Shown here: positions 34,280 to 44,211 of the stretch, in pieces | Layout of the letters: each line of letters starts with the position of its first letter | Numbering within the stretch: position 1 is the first letter of the stretch | DNA from: Desmonostoc muscorum FACHB-395 | GTDB lineage: Bacteria > Cyanobacteriota > Cyanobacteriia > Cyanobacteriales > Nostocaceae | Direction of reading: 5' to 3' | Assembly (NCBI RefSeq): GCF_014698035.1 | Contig: NZ_JACJSF010000056.1 | Coordinates: 1 to 54,521 of the forward strand | Length of the DNA stretch: 54,521 bases | Program-made: the position numbers and the translations under genes | The notes under the pieces: generated by a model | What the model was told of the DNA's origin: nothing | Seen by the model: the letters and a program-made list of their open reading frames with translations, nothing else | Databases searched by the model: none

Positions 34280-37200
34280 CTAAATGACACTAGCAGAAAA
34301 AACGAAATCATTTGCTGTGAGGCTAGTTGATGTAATTCCAACTAATGAAGCCAACTCTGTATTTCCGGCTTTCACCAAAGTATCGCTACCTTGTTGTAAT
34401 AGAGTTAAGGCACTAAATTGAGTAACACCAATACCGCCCAGCCCGATTTTATCAATGCCAACTGTAAAATCAGTCACAATGTTCTTGCTAGTTGGCAGAC
34501 TGGCGTTAGCAATCCAGAATTGGTCAACACCAGTACCACCAGTTAAGCGATTTCCGCCCTGTTGACCAGCAAATAGCACATCATCACCATCGCCACCAGA
34601 CAAGGAATCATTGAAATTGGAGAAGAGTTTGTCATCGCCAGAACCACCGTAGAGACGGTTATTGCTACCGTTACTCTTAAGGGTGTCGTTACCTGAGCCA
34701 CCAAATAATGATTGACGAGAACCTTCAATTATTGTGAGAGTATCATCACCTGCCGCCCCAAGTAAATTATTACTACCACTAGCTTCAACTACGGTAATAA
34801 CATCATTACCATTGCCACCATCAGCACTGGTATTTTGAGCCGGGCCATTTTGACCAATAAATATCTGATCGTTACCCTCTCCTGTGGATACTGAAGAGTC
34901 GCTGCCGGCTAGTACCGTGTCTTCACCGTTTCCAGTCTGGATTGTGTTCCCTTTAGTACCTTCTACAAAGTCTGCTCCGTCACCTGTTAATAAGGTTTGA
35001 TTTGGCTCAACGGTAATATCATCGCTGGTAGTAGAGCCAAAGTTAATTTCTTCAGCTTGAGGTTGACCTAAACCAGGAGCAAGGTTAAGGGGCTTCTCCA
35101 GTTTCAGCAGTAGAATTTCATTGTTGTCTATGACTGGATTTTGAGGATCATTTCCAGGACGACCTGTAGAGAAGGGATAATTGTTGTCATTAGCAACCAA
35201 AATGGTGTTTTTGTCAACAACTAAAACATTTTCAATTGTGACAAATGGGAAGTCGAAGGTGGTTTTGCCATCTCCATTCAGGTCGTTGGGGTCTTGGATG
35301 TTTAACAAGTCTGCAACTTCTTCCTTTGCTACATAACCATTAGAATCTGCTTTAGACAAGTCAATTTTGTAGATCCGCTTGAATTTAGCTGAGGCTCCTT
35401 GACCATTATCCCGCTCAATGACTAGATACTCATTATCGTTAATGACTGCTAAATCCCCGATCGCATTTGATGGATTATCCAATCTGTAGTACAGCTTTTT
35501 ATCAGTGTACTTGTGGCTAGCAAGGTCAAATTCGTTAATCCGCAAAGCACCAGGAGTATCGCCTTGAACTGTACCCTCTAACAGCATATAAAGCTTGGTT
35601 TTGCTGGCGTTAATTGCTCCACCTTCAAAACCTTTGGAGCCACCCAAGTTAGCAAAGGCATCACCTGAAAGCACATCTGGGTTTTGTGGCGATCGCACCA
35701 CATTATACTGAGGATCATCTCTGAGTTGATCCCGTACTTCATCCGCGATATCTGGGAAATCACTAAATAGTGCGTCTACACCTAATTGATAGAACTGCTG
35801 AATTTCTAGCTCTAGCTTTCCTTTGTAATCTGCTGCTAAATACTGATCTTCCGCCCGGAAGGTATAAGGATGAACCTGTAACCCGGCGTTGTGAGCATCT
35901 TGAATTAAGGTTGAAGGAGGTAATGTTGTCTTGTCAGCATCATTAACTGCTCCATCCCCATTCACATCATCGGCTTTGCCATCACCATTAGCATCAGTAC
36001 CTTTGACACTAACAATCATCCGTTTCCAAGGGCCAATGCCATCTGCATAAGTCGCAACTTCAGCCAAGCCTTCTGGTGTTCGTAAGTCGCCATAAGTCTG
36101 AGTGTCACCACTGACTTTCAAATCATAGGGTTGACTTTCGATGATCTTGCCGTTGATATCAATGTCACTTGCATCTAGCAATTGAACTAGTGGAATATCC
36201 ACCCCAGCCGCAGGCATAATGACATCATGTAGTTCTTTGAGGTTGCTCACTTCAAAGGACTGGATAAAGATCCGATTGGGGTCAGTGAAGTTATTTGCCT
36301 TGAGCGTATCAATTAGTAACTGGCTGATGTTTCTGTTGATTTTGTCTGTGGTGCCTACATAAGTAGCTTCATCGGCCAAATAGGTCGGATGCTTAGTTTC
36401 AGGATAGATGCCAATCTTTTTACCTGTATCGGCTTCTACTTGCTTAACCAAGTTGATGATTTCTGTGAGTGTAGGAATCTCAAATTGACCATCAAAGGAG
36501 TGATCTCTAAAAGGTAGACGTTCTTCGGCGCGTAAAGTCTTGATTTCAGCTAAAGTAAAGTCTTCTGCAAACCAACCTGTAATTGTGTTTCCATCCAAAC
36601 TTACTGTTTTTTTGCGATCGGCAAACTCTGGATGCTTGTAAACATCTGTGGTTGTGTTGCTGAAATTGACAGTACCATCAGCATTCAAAACTGCTAAAGC
36701 TGGTTCATGACGAGCAATTAGCACACCATCTTTTGTAACTACCAAGTCAGGCTCAATGAAGTCAGCGCCTCTTGCAATTGCTTGCTTATAAGACTCTAAG
36801 GTATGTTCTGGACGATAGCCACTTGCACCTCTGTGACCAATAACTTTAGGTGCTTCTCCATCTAATGTTTTGAATTGTTCGGGTGTAGCGATCGGAGCCT
36901 CTAATAATTTACCAGTGGCATCAAAATGCAGCAGGTAAGGGCCAAACTCTTCTCCAACCCAAATTGTCCCGTCTTTATCAAAGACGAATGACTCGACATC
37001 AAAGTCTGCACCAGTCAGTAATCTTCCAGTAGTTCCCTCATTCACAATTTGGAAAGGAACTTTGTTGTTAGGGTCAGACAGTTGGATGTAGTCTAAAACT
37101 TTAACAGTGCCATCGCCATTTTCTGTTCCCTTAAAATTCGGGTCTAGACGATTGATCCGCAATAGAAAGTCTTCACTATTATCTTTGCTACCGTAACCGT

Positions 37201-39052
37201 TATCTGACAGGAAATACAAAGAGTTACTGTTAGCAAATTGGACACCACTAAAACCTTGTATTGGCTGTCCTGGGAAAGGCCCGGTTCTACCATTGGCTGA
37301 AATGTCTGCACCAGAAGCAGGCCCATCACTAAAGGTATCAGCAGGTAAAGAAGCAAAACCCACTAACTCAACTTTTGGCACTATTGAAGCAAACATTGTC
37401 TGGTAGATGTGGGTTTGATCATTTAAACCCGCAATTCCAGGAATCTCAGAACCGTAGGCGTTATAACCTTTACCTACTAAGCTATTTAATACTTCAGAAC
37501 CAGCACCTTGGTAGTAAACAGGTACAGGACGGTTGGTGTGAGTTCCCCAACCATACTTGACATTGGGATCGGACCCCCAGTAATGTCCAACTTCTGCTGG
37601 AGTATCCAAATTGGTTAATGCTTCAGCACCTTGATTTTTTACTAAAGTCGGAAAATTACCGTCGAGAGTCAGATAGTGATCGTGGTCAGCTGTAACGATT
37701 AGTAGGTTTTCATCCCAACCACCATTGTTATCGATCCAGTCAATCGTAGATCCAACTGCCTTATCGAAATCCAAGGTGGTGCCGATCAAGTTGTCTATGT
37801 TGTTATCATGGGCAGACCAATCAATATCGCCACCCTCAACCATTAACCAGAAACCATCCGGGTCTTTACCTAACACATCTAATGCAGCATTTGTCAAGTC
37901 ATTGAGGGTTGGGTTTTCGTTAACCTCTTTGGCAATGAAAGATGCATCCGTCTCTCCGGGAAGCAGTGGACGTGTGGTGTCCACTTTGGCGTTATCACCT
38001 TGGTTAGCGAAAACACTGAACATATCTAAACCAGTAGTGCTGTAGTCGCCGTTAGCAGAACTTACAGGCAAATTACCATTTTGACCGCGCGCACCGTACA
38101 GACCGAAGAGGCGATCGCCTTTTTCTGGATCGATTGTCGCCGCAGTTTCAGCTAGTTTCTGGGCAGCATTCTCACCCCGCTCCAAAAAGGTGTAATCGTA
38201 GATGTTATTAGTTGGTTTAGTGCTAAGTTCTGTGTAAGTTGATTGACGAATGAATTCATTGCTCGTATTCGGCTCAACCCCTGCTGGTAATAAGTCTCCA
38301 GGAGCAGAGAGTGGGTGTCCACCACCAAGTAATACTGTGGGTTGATAGACACGGAGTTGCTGTTGCAAGATGTTGTCTAATGCCGGATAGTCAGCATCAT
38401 ACTTGCTGCGACGGTTAACGTTAGCAGCAGCAGCAGCAGGTGTGGCGTGGTCAATGGGAACTGAAGTTACTAAACCAGTAGATTTACCAACTTCATTTGC
38501 AGTTTTGAGAATTGTTTCTAGAGGATTCTCGAAAATATCAACGCCAACAGCGTTATTGTAGCTTTTAACGCCAGTGTACAGAGTTGTTGCGGTGTTTGCA
38601 GAGTCAGGATAACTGTACTTAATATATTCAGGGTCATTACCCGGAGTCCAAGGATTAACGCCGCCTCTGGTAGGGTCATAACCTACTAGGTTTCCAACAG
38701 TACCATCACTGACTTTTGCACCACCTGTTGGGGTATTACCTGGGTTAGAAGTTGGATCAAAGGTGAAACCAGGGCGAACCTGGCTCTCTCCTGTGATCGG
38801 ATTAGTACCGTCAAGAGCCGAATTACCAGTGTTAAAAACTCCATTACTACCAGCGATCGTTGTCCCGTAGGTGGTTGCCAAACCGTAGCCTTGGAGTGTT
38901 TGAAAATTGAGTCCTTGACCCTTACCTTGTGTATAAAAATCACTTAGATTAGCACCTGTCTTACCATTTTGAATCTCTTTGTAGATGGATGCAGCACGAG
39001 CCATTTCCCAGCCCATACCATCCCCAATCATAATGATGACGTTCTTAGCCAT
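34280..39052 (-). CDS. Secreted RTX fusion: PhoA-type alkaline phosphatase + phytase-like domain split by a glycerophosphodiesterase
   Basis: 1590 residues from the ATG at 39052, which has gggag 10 nt upstream; a longer frame from a TTG at 39109 is less likely. Parts, numbered from the ATG: PhoA-type alkaline phosphatase (1-565; IGDGMG, PDSANTATT with the Ser nucleophile, EGGDIDW, TADHDHYL, GTHTN); first half of a phytase-like (PF13449-type) propeller (570-735); a GDPD domain (735-1115; IGHRGASGYRPEHT, FIEPDLV, ARHEP); second half of the phytase-like domain (1130-1330); RTX cassette (1350-1590). Two EF-hand-like loops (DANGDGKADD, NGDGAVNDAD) lie in the GDPD part. One exported protein could thus attack mono- and diesters of phosphate. 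No signal peptide; Pho box 234-263 bp upstream. Confidence 0.9.
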   Translation of the reverse strand: MAKNVIIMIGDGMGWEMARAASIYKEIQNGKTGANLSDFYTQGKGQGLNFQTLQGYGLATTYGTTIAGSNGVFNTGNSALDGTNPITGESQVRPGFTFDPTSNPGNTPTGGAKVSDGTVGNLVGYDPTRGGVNPWTPGNDPEYIKYSYPDSANTATTLYTGVKSYNNAVGVDIFENPLETILKTANEVGKSTGLVTSVPIDHATPAAAAANVNRRSKYDADYPALDNILQQQLRVYQPTVLLGGGHPLSAPGDLLPAGVEPNTSNEFIRQSTYTELSTKPTNNIYDYTFLERGENAAQKLAETAATIDPEKGDRLFGLYGARGQNGNLPVSSANGDYSTTGLDMFSVFANQGDNAKVDTTRPLLPGETDASFIAKEVNENPTLNDLTNAALDVLGKDPDGFWLMVEGGDIDWSAHDNNIDNLIGTTLDFDKAVGSTIDWIDNNGGWDENLLIVTADHDHYLTLDGNFPTLVKNQGAEALTNLDTPAEVGHYWGSDPNVKYGWGTHTNRPVPVYYQGAGSEVLNSLVGKGYNAYGSEIPGIAGLNDQTHIYQTMFASIVPKVELVGFASLPADTFSDGPASGADISANGRTGPFPGQPIQGFSGVQFANSNSLYFLSDNGYGSKDNSEDFLLRINRLDPNFKGTENGDGTVKVLDYIQLSDPNNKVPFQIVNEGTTGRLLTGADFDVESFVFDKDGTIWVGEEFGPYLLHFDATGKLLEAPIATPEQFKTLDGEAPKVIGHRGASGYRPEHTLESYKQAIARGADFIEPDLVVTKDGVLIARHEPALAVLNADGTVNFSNTTTDVYKHPEFADRKKTVSLDGNTITGWFAEDFTLAEIKTLRAEERLPFRDHSFDGQFEIPTLTEIINLVKQVEADTGKKIGIYPETKHPTYLADEATYVGTTDKINRNISQLLIDTLKANNFTDPNRIFIQSFEVSNLKELHDVIMPAAGVDIPLVQLLDASDIDINGKIIESQPYDLKVSGDTQTYGDLRTPEGLAEVATYADGIGPWKRMIVSVKGTDANGDGKADDVNGDGAVNDADKTTLPPSTLIQDAHNAGLQVHPYTFRAEDQYLAADYKGKLELEIQQFYQLGVDALFSDFPDIADEVRDQLRDDPQYNVVRSPQNPDVLSGDAFANLGGSKGFEGGAINASKTKLYMLLEGTVQGDTPGALRINEFDLASHKYTDKKLYYRLDNPSNAIGDLAVINDNEYLVIERDNGQGASAKFKRIYKIDLSKADSNGYVAKEEVADLLNIQDPNDLNGDGKTTFDFPFVTIENVLVVDKNTILVANDNNYPFSTGRPGNDPQNPVIDNNEILLLKLEKPLNLAPGLGQPQAEEINFGSTTSDDITVEPNQTLLTGDGADFVEGTKGNTIQTGNGEDTVLAGSDSSVSTGEGNDQIFIGQNGPAQNTSADGGNGNDVITVVEASGSNNLLGAAGDDTLTIIEGSRQSLFGGSGNDTLKSNGSNNRLYGGSGDDKLFSNFNDSLSGGDGDDVLFAGQQGGNRLTGGTGVDQFWIANASLPTSKNIVTDFTVGIDKIGLGGIGVTQFSALTLLQQGSDTLVKAGNTELASLVGITSTSLTANDFVFSASVI

Positions 39053-39285
39053 GAAAGAGAATCTCCCTGTGTTTAATTGTTGAGATGGTCTTCGCTCTAG
39101 TGCAATCAAAAAAGTAATATGGTGAGGAAAAACTAATAGTTTTAGGCTGCAAATATGTAATTAACTTGTCAGCTTGTTGAGTCTGAACTATTAAATGTCA
39201 ACTACCACTACAATTGACATATCACCAGAGCATTTAAGTATCAAAATTAACAATGCAATTGCATATTAATTAACATACATAGTAA

Positions 39286-39315
39286 AAGTTGTGAAAAAAT
39301 TGTGGGCTGGTTAAG
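39286..39315 (-). promoter_or_regulatory. Pho box upstream of the second RTX gene
   Basis: On the minus strand CTTAACCA (39308-39315), CACAATTT (39297-39304) and CACAACTT (39286-39293) are three 8-bp elements at an 11-bp period. The first is a perfect PyTTAAPyPy(T/A) match; the others keep the CA(A)..CTT/TTT skeleton. Confidence 0.7.
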
Positions 39316-39487
39316 AAATCTTGTATTGCAATCTTGTACCTAATATGCAACAACAATTTCCTGCATATTTTTAATGATGTGAAAAATTATTTTTTATACA
39401 CTGACATGATTCATCGTTTGTCACTTTCGTCAGATAATAATTTCTTTATAACCCTTATATTTAGATGCTTTTGCAATAAAAATTGAG

Positions 39488-39525
39488 TACAGCTTCATTC
39501 ACTTTAGTTGTGTAATGAAGCTGTA
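39488..39525 (-). terminator. Hairpin after the third RTX gene
   Basis: tacagcttcatt and aatgaagctgta form a perfect 12-bp stem with a 14-nt loop, 23 nt after the stop of the 39548 gene; on the minus strand it is followed by a T-rich tract. It is the best-preserved of the three shared hairpins. Confidence 0.7.
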
Positions 39526-39547
39526 ACAATCACGCCAGGTGAACAAT

Positions 39548-42500
39548 TTAAGCCACAATACTGGCAGAGAAAACGAAGTCATTTGCTGTGAGAATATTTG
39601 ATGTAATTCCCAACAATGAAGCCAACTCTGTATTTCCGGTTTTCACTAAGGTGTCACTACCCTGTTGTAATAGTGTCAGGGCACTAAACTGAGTAACACC
39701 AATACCGCCAAGCCCAATTTTATCAATGCCAACTGTAAAATCAGTCACAATGTTCTTGCTAGTTGGCAAACTGGCGTTAGCAATCCAAAATTGGTCAGCA
39801 CCAGTACCACCAGTTAAGCGATCGCCACCCTGTTGACCAGCAAATAGGACATCATCACCATCGCCACCAAATAGCGAATCACTGGCATTAGAAAAGAGTT
39901 TGTCATCTCCAGAACCACCGTAGAGACGGTTATTGCTACCGTTACTCGTCAGGGTGTCGTTACCTGAACCACCGAATAATGATTGACGAGAACCTTCAAT
40001 TACTGTGAGAGTATCATCACCTGCTGCTCCAAACAAATTATTACTACCACTGGCTTCTACTACGGTAATAACATCATCACCACTGCCACCATCAGCACTG
40101 GTATTTTGAACTGGGCCATTTTGACCAATAAATATGCGATCGCTACCATCTTCCCCGGAAACTGAAGAGTTATTCCCTGCAAGCACTGTGTCATCTCCGT
40201 TTCCAGCCAGGATTGTGTTACCTTCAGCACCTTCTACAAAGTCTGCCCCATCACCTGCACTAAAGAATTGTCCTGGCTCAAGATTGACAGTATCGCTATT
40301 GCTAGAACCAAAACCGTTCGGAAAAGTAGGTATTTGGGCAACAGGATTACGGGGATCGTAACTAGTGGTGTCGATATTTAAAGAATCGGGGAAGGCATTG
40401 GCGATATTTTCCCAAGGCACCAGCTTAAAGTTAGAGTTGACGTTTTCGCCATCAATGGTTTTGGCAGGTTCATTGGAACCATCTTGAGTGACAAATAAAC
40501 CAAATGGGAAGTTAGGCCCCAGTGGCACGTTAATCACATCTGCACCGTCTGACTCTTGTACGCTGTCAATTGACCCATTGTTACCAATAGCAAAGTTACC
40601 CACGTATTCGTTATTACCTTCACGAGTGTAGGCAACAAAGGTGCTATCGCCTTGGCTGGATGCTAGCAAGTAGCCTGTGCCGTTTTTGCCGTAGTAGATG
40701 GTCAACCCTTCTGCGTCGTCAGTAAGGTGAGAACCACCCTCAAAACGAACGCGATCAATTAATTTGCCTGTTGTGCTACCGTCCGGTTCTGCTTGGAATT
40801 TCCAGATGCCCACATCTTCTTGGGCTATGTAAAGAAAGCCGGTTTCTTGGTCAACCACCATACCCTCTGTTTGGGGAGAACGCCCTGCTGTGGTGGGTGA
40901 GGGTATGGTGAACTCCCGCACCAGTTCTGCTCCAATTTGGCCATTACCTTTGTCAATCAATTTGAACTGAGCTATATCTCCAGTTTGGCGGCGACTGGTA
41001 AAGACATAGTAATCATTAGTTACGGGGCTACGGTACAAGGTAAGTCCGTAAGAACTGCGAGTTGATGCAGAATAAGGAGGTTCAAAGGGTGATGCTTGGA
41101 AGATAGTACCAATATTGCTATCGGTGATATTTTCCAGATATTGACCAGAGGTACTGGGGTTGGGGTTAATTTTGAAGATTGCTAGTTTATCATTTTGGCG
41201 ATCGCTAGCTACGGCAATATCAATCGATTGATTGCCTAATTTGAAACCGTATTGCAGGTCAATATTGTTGTAGCGAATACCACCGGGATTAACTGTTTGC
41301 AACAAATTACCAGACAAGTCATAAACCCGCAGTCCGGCATTTTTAACTGAGGTTAGTACCAGACTATCAGCAGCATTTGTGGCATTAACATAAATAGCAG
41401 GGTCATCAGCATCGGCATTCTGATCTACAGCAGGTAATGCTGGATCTTCATCGTCAAATAAACCAGGACGAGTTTCTACCGTAGGTGCAGCAGTTGGAAC
41501 CAAGTCTGCACCCAAGGTGAGGATTTGGGTATATTGAGTACTGCTAAAGTTGTTGTCACTCACTAGCACAATGGATTGACGACCATCTGCTAGTTTGGGG
41601 CCGAAGGCAAGACCTTCTATATTATCCACTCCTGTAATCGGGTGATTGGCATCAGTAGGTAAATTCAGATCGGTTAAATTCAACAGCAGACGCTTTTGGG
41701 CGGGTTTAATAGCTGCTAGTTGTTCAGCACTCAAACCATTGAGAGAATCGTAGAAACTGATGTCAGTTGCACCTTGCAAAGAAACTTCGTAGATTTTGAT
41801 GGTATTGCCCACACCTTGGGCAAAGGAGCGTTCCAACGCCAGGAAAGTACCACGATTATCGATTGCTAGCAAATCTGCCAAACCGTTGTCAGCAGATCCT
41901 GTGCTTGGGTTTGGTGCTTCGGGAATGGCATCGGTAATGTAGAGGTATTCTTTTTCTGGTTGTCCAGTAAATAGATTGTATTGCAGAATCCGGGATGGGC
42001 TACCACTCGTGAGTGAAGCTTTTAATCCATCTTGGGATAGTGCGTTTTCGGTGGCGGTAAATAGGGTTTTCTGGTCGGGTGTGATGGTGAGGCTTTCAAA
42101 GGCTAAGTTATTGTATACGCCTGATGTCTGCGTATCTCCGGCATCGACAATACCATTGTTGTTAGTGTCCTGAACTACTGGTAGAAATTTTGTCGGGACA
42201 AATAGCGATCGCACTTCTTGTCCTGTTGCAAGGGAAAACTCTTTAATAAAGGGATTGGTAACACGACCAACAGTAGGATTAACTTCGCCTTCCGAAGAGA
42301 TGAAAACAGTCCCATTGTTAGTTAAAGCAATACCTTCTGGGTCGAGGCTGTTGATTGCAAAGAAATTACTATTGCTATCTTTCAGTGGTGTGACGTTAGT
42401 AAAAGTCACCCCGGAATCGGCAGTAGTGAAGGTATAAAAACGGGCAGAGGCAACTTGAGAGCGATCGTCTGAGATGGCATAGTAGCGGTTGTTAATAGTA

Positions 42501-43792
42501 TCGTAGGTGACACCAGATAATCCGCCTACTGGAATTGGTATGCCGTTGACAGTTCCCGCCGCACTATCAGGAATAAAGCCAGTAACGAAGGTAGTTTGCC
42601 TTTCAAATCCCACACTGGGAATAGTTTTACCTGCTTGAGTCGCCCCAGTTTGCACATCTGCGAACACCAAGCGATGGTCAGAACTGGGGAATGGAAAAGT
42701 ACCAACTGAGGAGAATGTTGGGTCAGTATTTAGAGGCCAAAATACTCTTGAATTGGTAATTGTCAGGTCAGTGGAGGGTAGCACGTAATCAGTACGCAGG
42801 TTTCCGGGAGCCGTATCAGCAAAGTCTGCGGTGTCAAAGCTAGGATTACCTTTTTGGCTAGCGTTTGCACCACCTTGCAAGTCTGCTTGTTGGGAACCAC
42901 CAAGACTGGTAGGAATGACATTAGTATTAATCCCAGGATTTTGTAACAGTTGGCGAATAGCATTGTCATAACTATCACCATCTAACGGATCTGCATTTTG
43001 ATCACCCACAATCACAAAGCTTGAACCAGAAGCAATCCCGCCCGTTTTTCCCTCATCATCGTAGATATAATTACTTTTTCCAGGAGTAATATAGTCTGTC
43101 CAAAAGCGGATCTCGTCGTGGTTGCGCTTACCGTTGCGGTCTTCCACGCCATCAAAGGTTGGGGGTGTGGGATGGCTAGCGAGGACATGAATTGTCTCTC
43201 CGTTTACTTCGATGGGTACATCCCAATGACTTTTGGAAGAGAGGCGTAGAACTGCTAGTTCCTCCTGAGAATACCAATCATTTGCCTGTGGTGTTGTGGG
43301 ATCGTCGGGAAGCAAAGCATTGGGCATATCCTTCCAGAGGAAGTTTTGGAAGGTGCGGATATTGGCGGTGTCGATGGGATATTTGGACAGCAGCAACATC
43401 CCGTATTGGCCAGGGAAATCACCAAATCCGAAGGCATCATCGCCATATCCTGATGTGCCTGGGGTTGTAACTACTGCACCATTGTTGTTCAAGTCAAAGC
43501 CAGAGGCAATACCTGTGTTGGAGGAAGCAATATAAAAGTAGGGATAGTCAACGGAAGTCGCACCGTTTTGACTTATGGCTAAATAATTTTGCTGGAATAG
43601 TTTAACTGCCTCTTGGGAGTAGTCAAACTCATTAATTAGCAGCACATCTGGGTTGTTACGCTGGATAATTTCTGCAACAGCTTTTGCCTGAGCATTATTG
43701 GGGGTTGACAAATTGGTTGCTAATTGTCCTTGAGTGCTACGGTTTAGAGAAGCATTGAATTGGGAAAAGCGGATTGTATTAGTGAGTACCAT
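39548..43792 (-). CDS. Secreted RTX fusion: EEP phosphatase/nuclease + phytase-like domain + beta-propeller phytase
   Basis: 1414 residues. Residues 1-385 are an endonuclease/exonuclease/phosphatase domain (LLINEFDY with the metal Glu, HVLASHPTPPTFDG, IVGDQNADP, RTDYVLPS, PSSDHRLV). Residues about 395-765 are a phytase-like (PF13449-type) domain (LSGVTYD, DPEGIAL, NNLAFESL, NIEGLAF). Residues about 785-1120 are a beta-propeller phytase (QNADADDPAIYV, NNIDLQYGF, ASDRQNDKLAIF, TEGMVVD, QEDVGIWKF, DDAEGLTIYY). The last 220 residues are the RTX cassette, nearly identical to that of the two neighbours. No signal peptide, so type I secretion is expected. The protein could cleave phosphate from nucleic acid or lipid diesters and from phytate. 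A Pho box lies 304-333 bp upstream. Confidence 0.9.
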   Translation of the reverse strand: MVLTNTIRFSQFNASLNRSTQGQLATNLSTPNNAQAKAVAEIIQRNNPDVLLINEFDYSQEAVKLFQQNYLAISQNGATSVDYPYFYIASSNTGIASGFDLNNNGAVVTTPGTSGYGDDAFGFGDFPGQYGMLLLSKYPIDTANIRTFQNFLWKDMPNALLPDDPTTPQANDWYSQEELAVLRLSSKSHWDVPIEVNGETIHVLASHPTPPTFDGVEDRNGKRNHDEIRFWTDYITPGKSNYIYDDEGKTGGIASGSSFVIVGDQNADPLDGDSYDNAIRQLLQNPGINTNVIPTSLGGSQQADLQGGANASQKGNPSFDTADFADTAPGNLRTDYVLPSTDLTITNSRVFWPLNTDPTFSSVGTFPFPSSDHRLVFADVQTGATQAGKTIPSVGFERQTTFVTGFIPDSAAGTVNGIPIPVGGLSGVTYDTINNRYYAISDDRSQVASARFYTFTTADSGVTFTNVTPLKDSNSNFFAINSLDPEGIALTNNGTVFISSEGEVNPTVGRVTNPFIKEFSLATGQEVRSLFVPTKFLPVVQDTNNNGIVDAGDTQTSGVYNNLAFESLTITPDQKTLFTATENALSQDGLKASLTSGSPSRILQYNLFTGQPEKEYLYITDAIPEAPNPSTGSADNGLADLLAIDNRGTFLALERSFAQGVGNTIKIYEVSLQGATDISFYDSLNGLSAEQLAAIKPAQKRLLLNLTDLNLPTDANHPITGVDNIEGLAFGPKLADGRQSIVLVSDNNFSSTQYTQILTLGADLVPTAAPTVETRPGLFDDEDPALPAVDQNADADDPAIYVNATNAADSLVLTSVKNAGLRVYDLSGNLLQTVNPGGIRYNNIDLQYGFKLGNQSIDIAVASDRQNDKLAIFKINPNPSTSGQYLENITDSNIGTIFQASPFEPPYSASTRSSYGLTLYRSPVTNDYYVFTSRRQTGDIAQFKLIDKGNGQIGAELVREFTIPSPTTAGRSPQTEGMVVDQETGFLYIAQEDVGIWKFQAEPDGSTTGKLIDRVRFEGGSHLTDDAEGLTIYYGKNGTGYLLASSQGDSTFVAYTREGNNEYVGNFAIGNNGSIDSVQESDGADVINVPLGPNFPFGLFVTQDGSNEPAKTIDGENVNSNFKLVPWENIANAFPDSLNIDTTSYDPRNPVAQIPTFPNGFGSSNSDTVNLEPGQFFSAGDGADFVEGAEGNTILAGNGDDTVLAGNNSSVSGEDGSDRIFIGQNGPVQNTSADGGSGDDVITVVEASGSNNLFGAAGDDTLTVIEGSRQSLFGGSGNDTLTSNGSNNRLYGGSGDDKLFSNASDSLFGGDGDDVLFAGQQGGDRLTGGTGADQFWIANASLPTSKNIVTDFTVGIDKIGLGGIGVTQFSALTLLQQGSDTLVKTGNTELASLLGITSNILTANDFVFSASIVA

Positions 43793-44095
43793 AATTTAGT
43801 GCTGGGGTAGATTCAAGTTTTGCGAAGATTAGTGTTTATCTGCGGCAACTACAGAACCAAGTTGCTCAATCGCATCGCTGCAAAAATATGGAAATTCTTG
43901 AGTGTAGATGTCATTTATATTGCCAGTAAAATACCATTAACTGCGAAGTGCGTCTTTGCAGTTTAGAGAGTTCGCAATTTCAATATGGAAAATATAAGAT
44001 GTGCCTTCCAAATCACTGTATTAGAGATTGTTAGAAGACAAATACATAATTTTTTGTATGAGTTTTCAATTGGGCGATCTCAAAGTATACTGTTC

Positions 44096-44125
44096 AGATT
44101 AAGAAACAGATAGCAAAAGGTTAAG
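44096..44125 (-). promoter_or_regulatory. Pho box upstream of the third RTX gene
   Basis: On the minus strand CTTAACCT (44118-44125), GCTATCTG (44107-44114) and CTTAATCT (44096-44103) sit at an 11-bp period. The first and third match PyTTAAPyPy(T/A) exactly; the middle one is poor. Confidence 0.75.
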
Positions 44126-44211
44126 ATAAAATAATTGTAGGGTTAGAGATGTTTTTTCCACAGCAATTATTCTCAGTCATATATCCCAATAAGGTTAAGT
44201 TAAGAAAAATA

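Larger units (their letters stand above)
39053..39547. other. Gap between the second and third RTX genes
   Basis: No gene. It carries the Pho box and the hairpin listed separately, in AT-rich sequence. Confidence 0.6.

Noticed and set aside
39053..39109. Longer start of the PhoA-GDPD fusion at a TTG codon
   Set aside because: The ATG at 39052 has a good gggag ribosome-binding site at 10 nt and begins directly with MAKNVIIMIGDG, the start of the catalytic domain.
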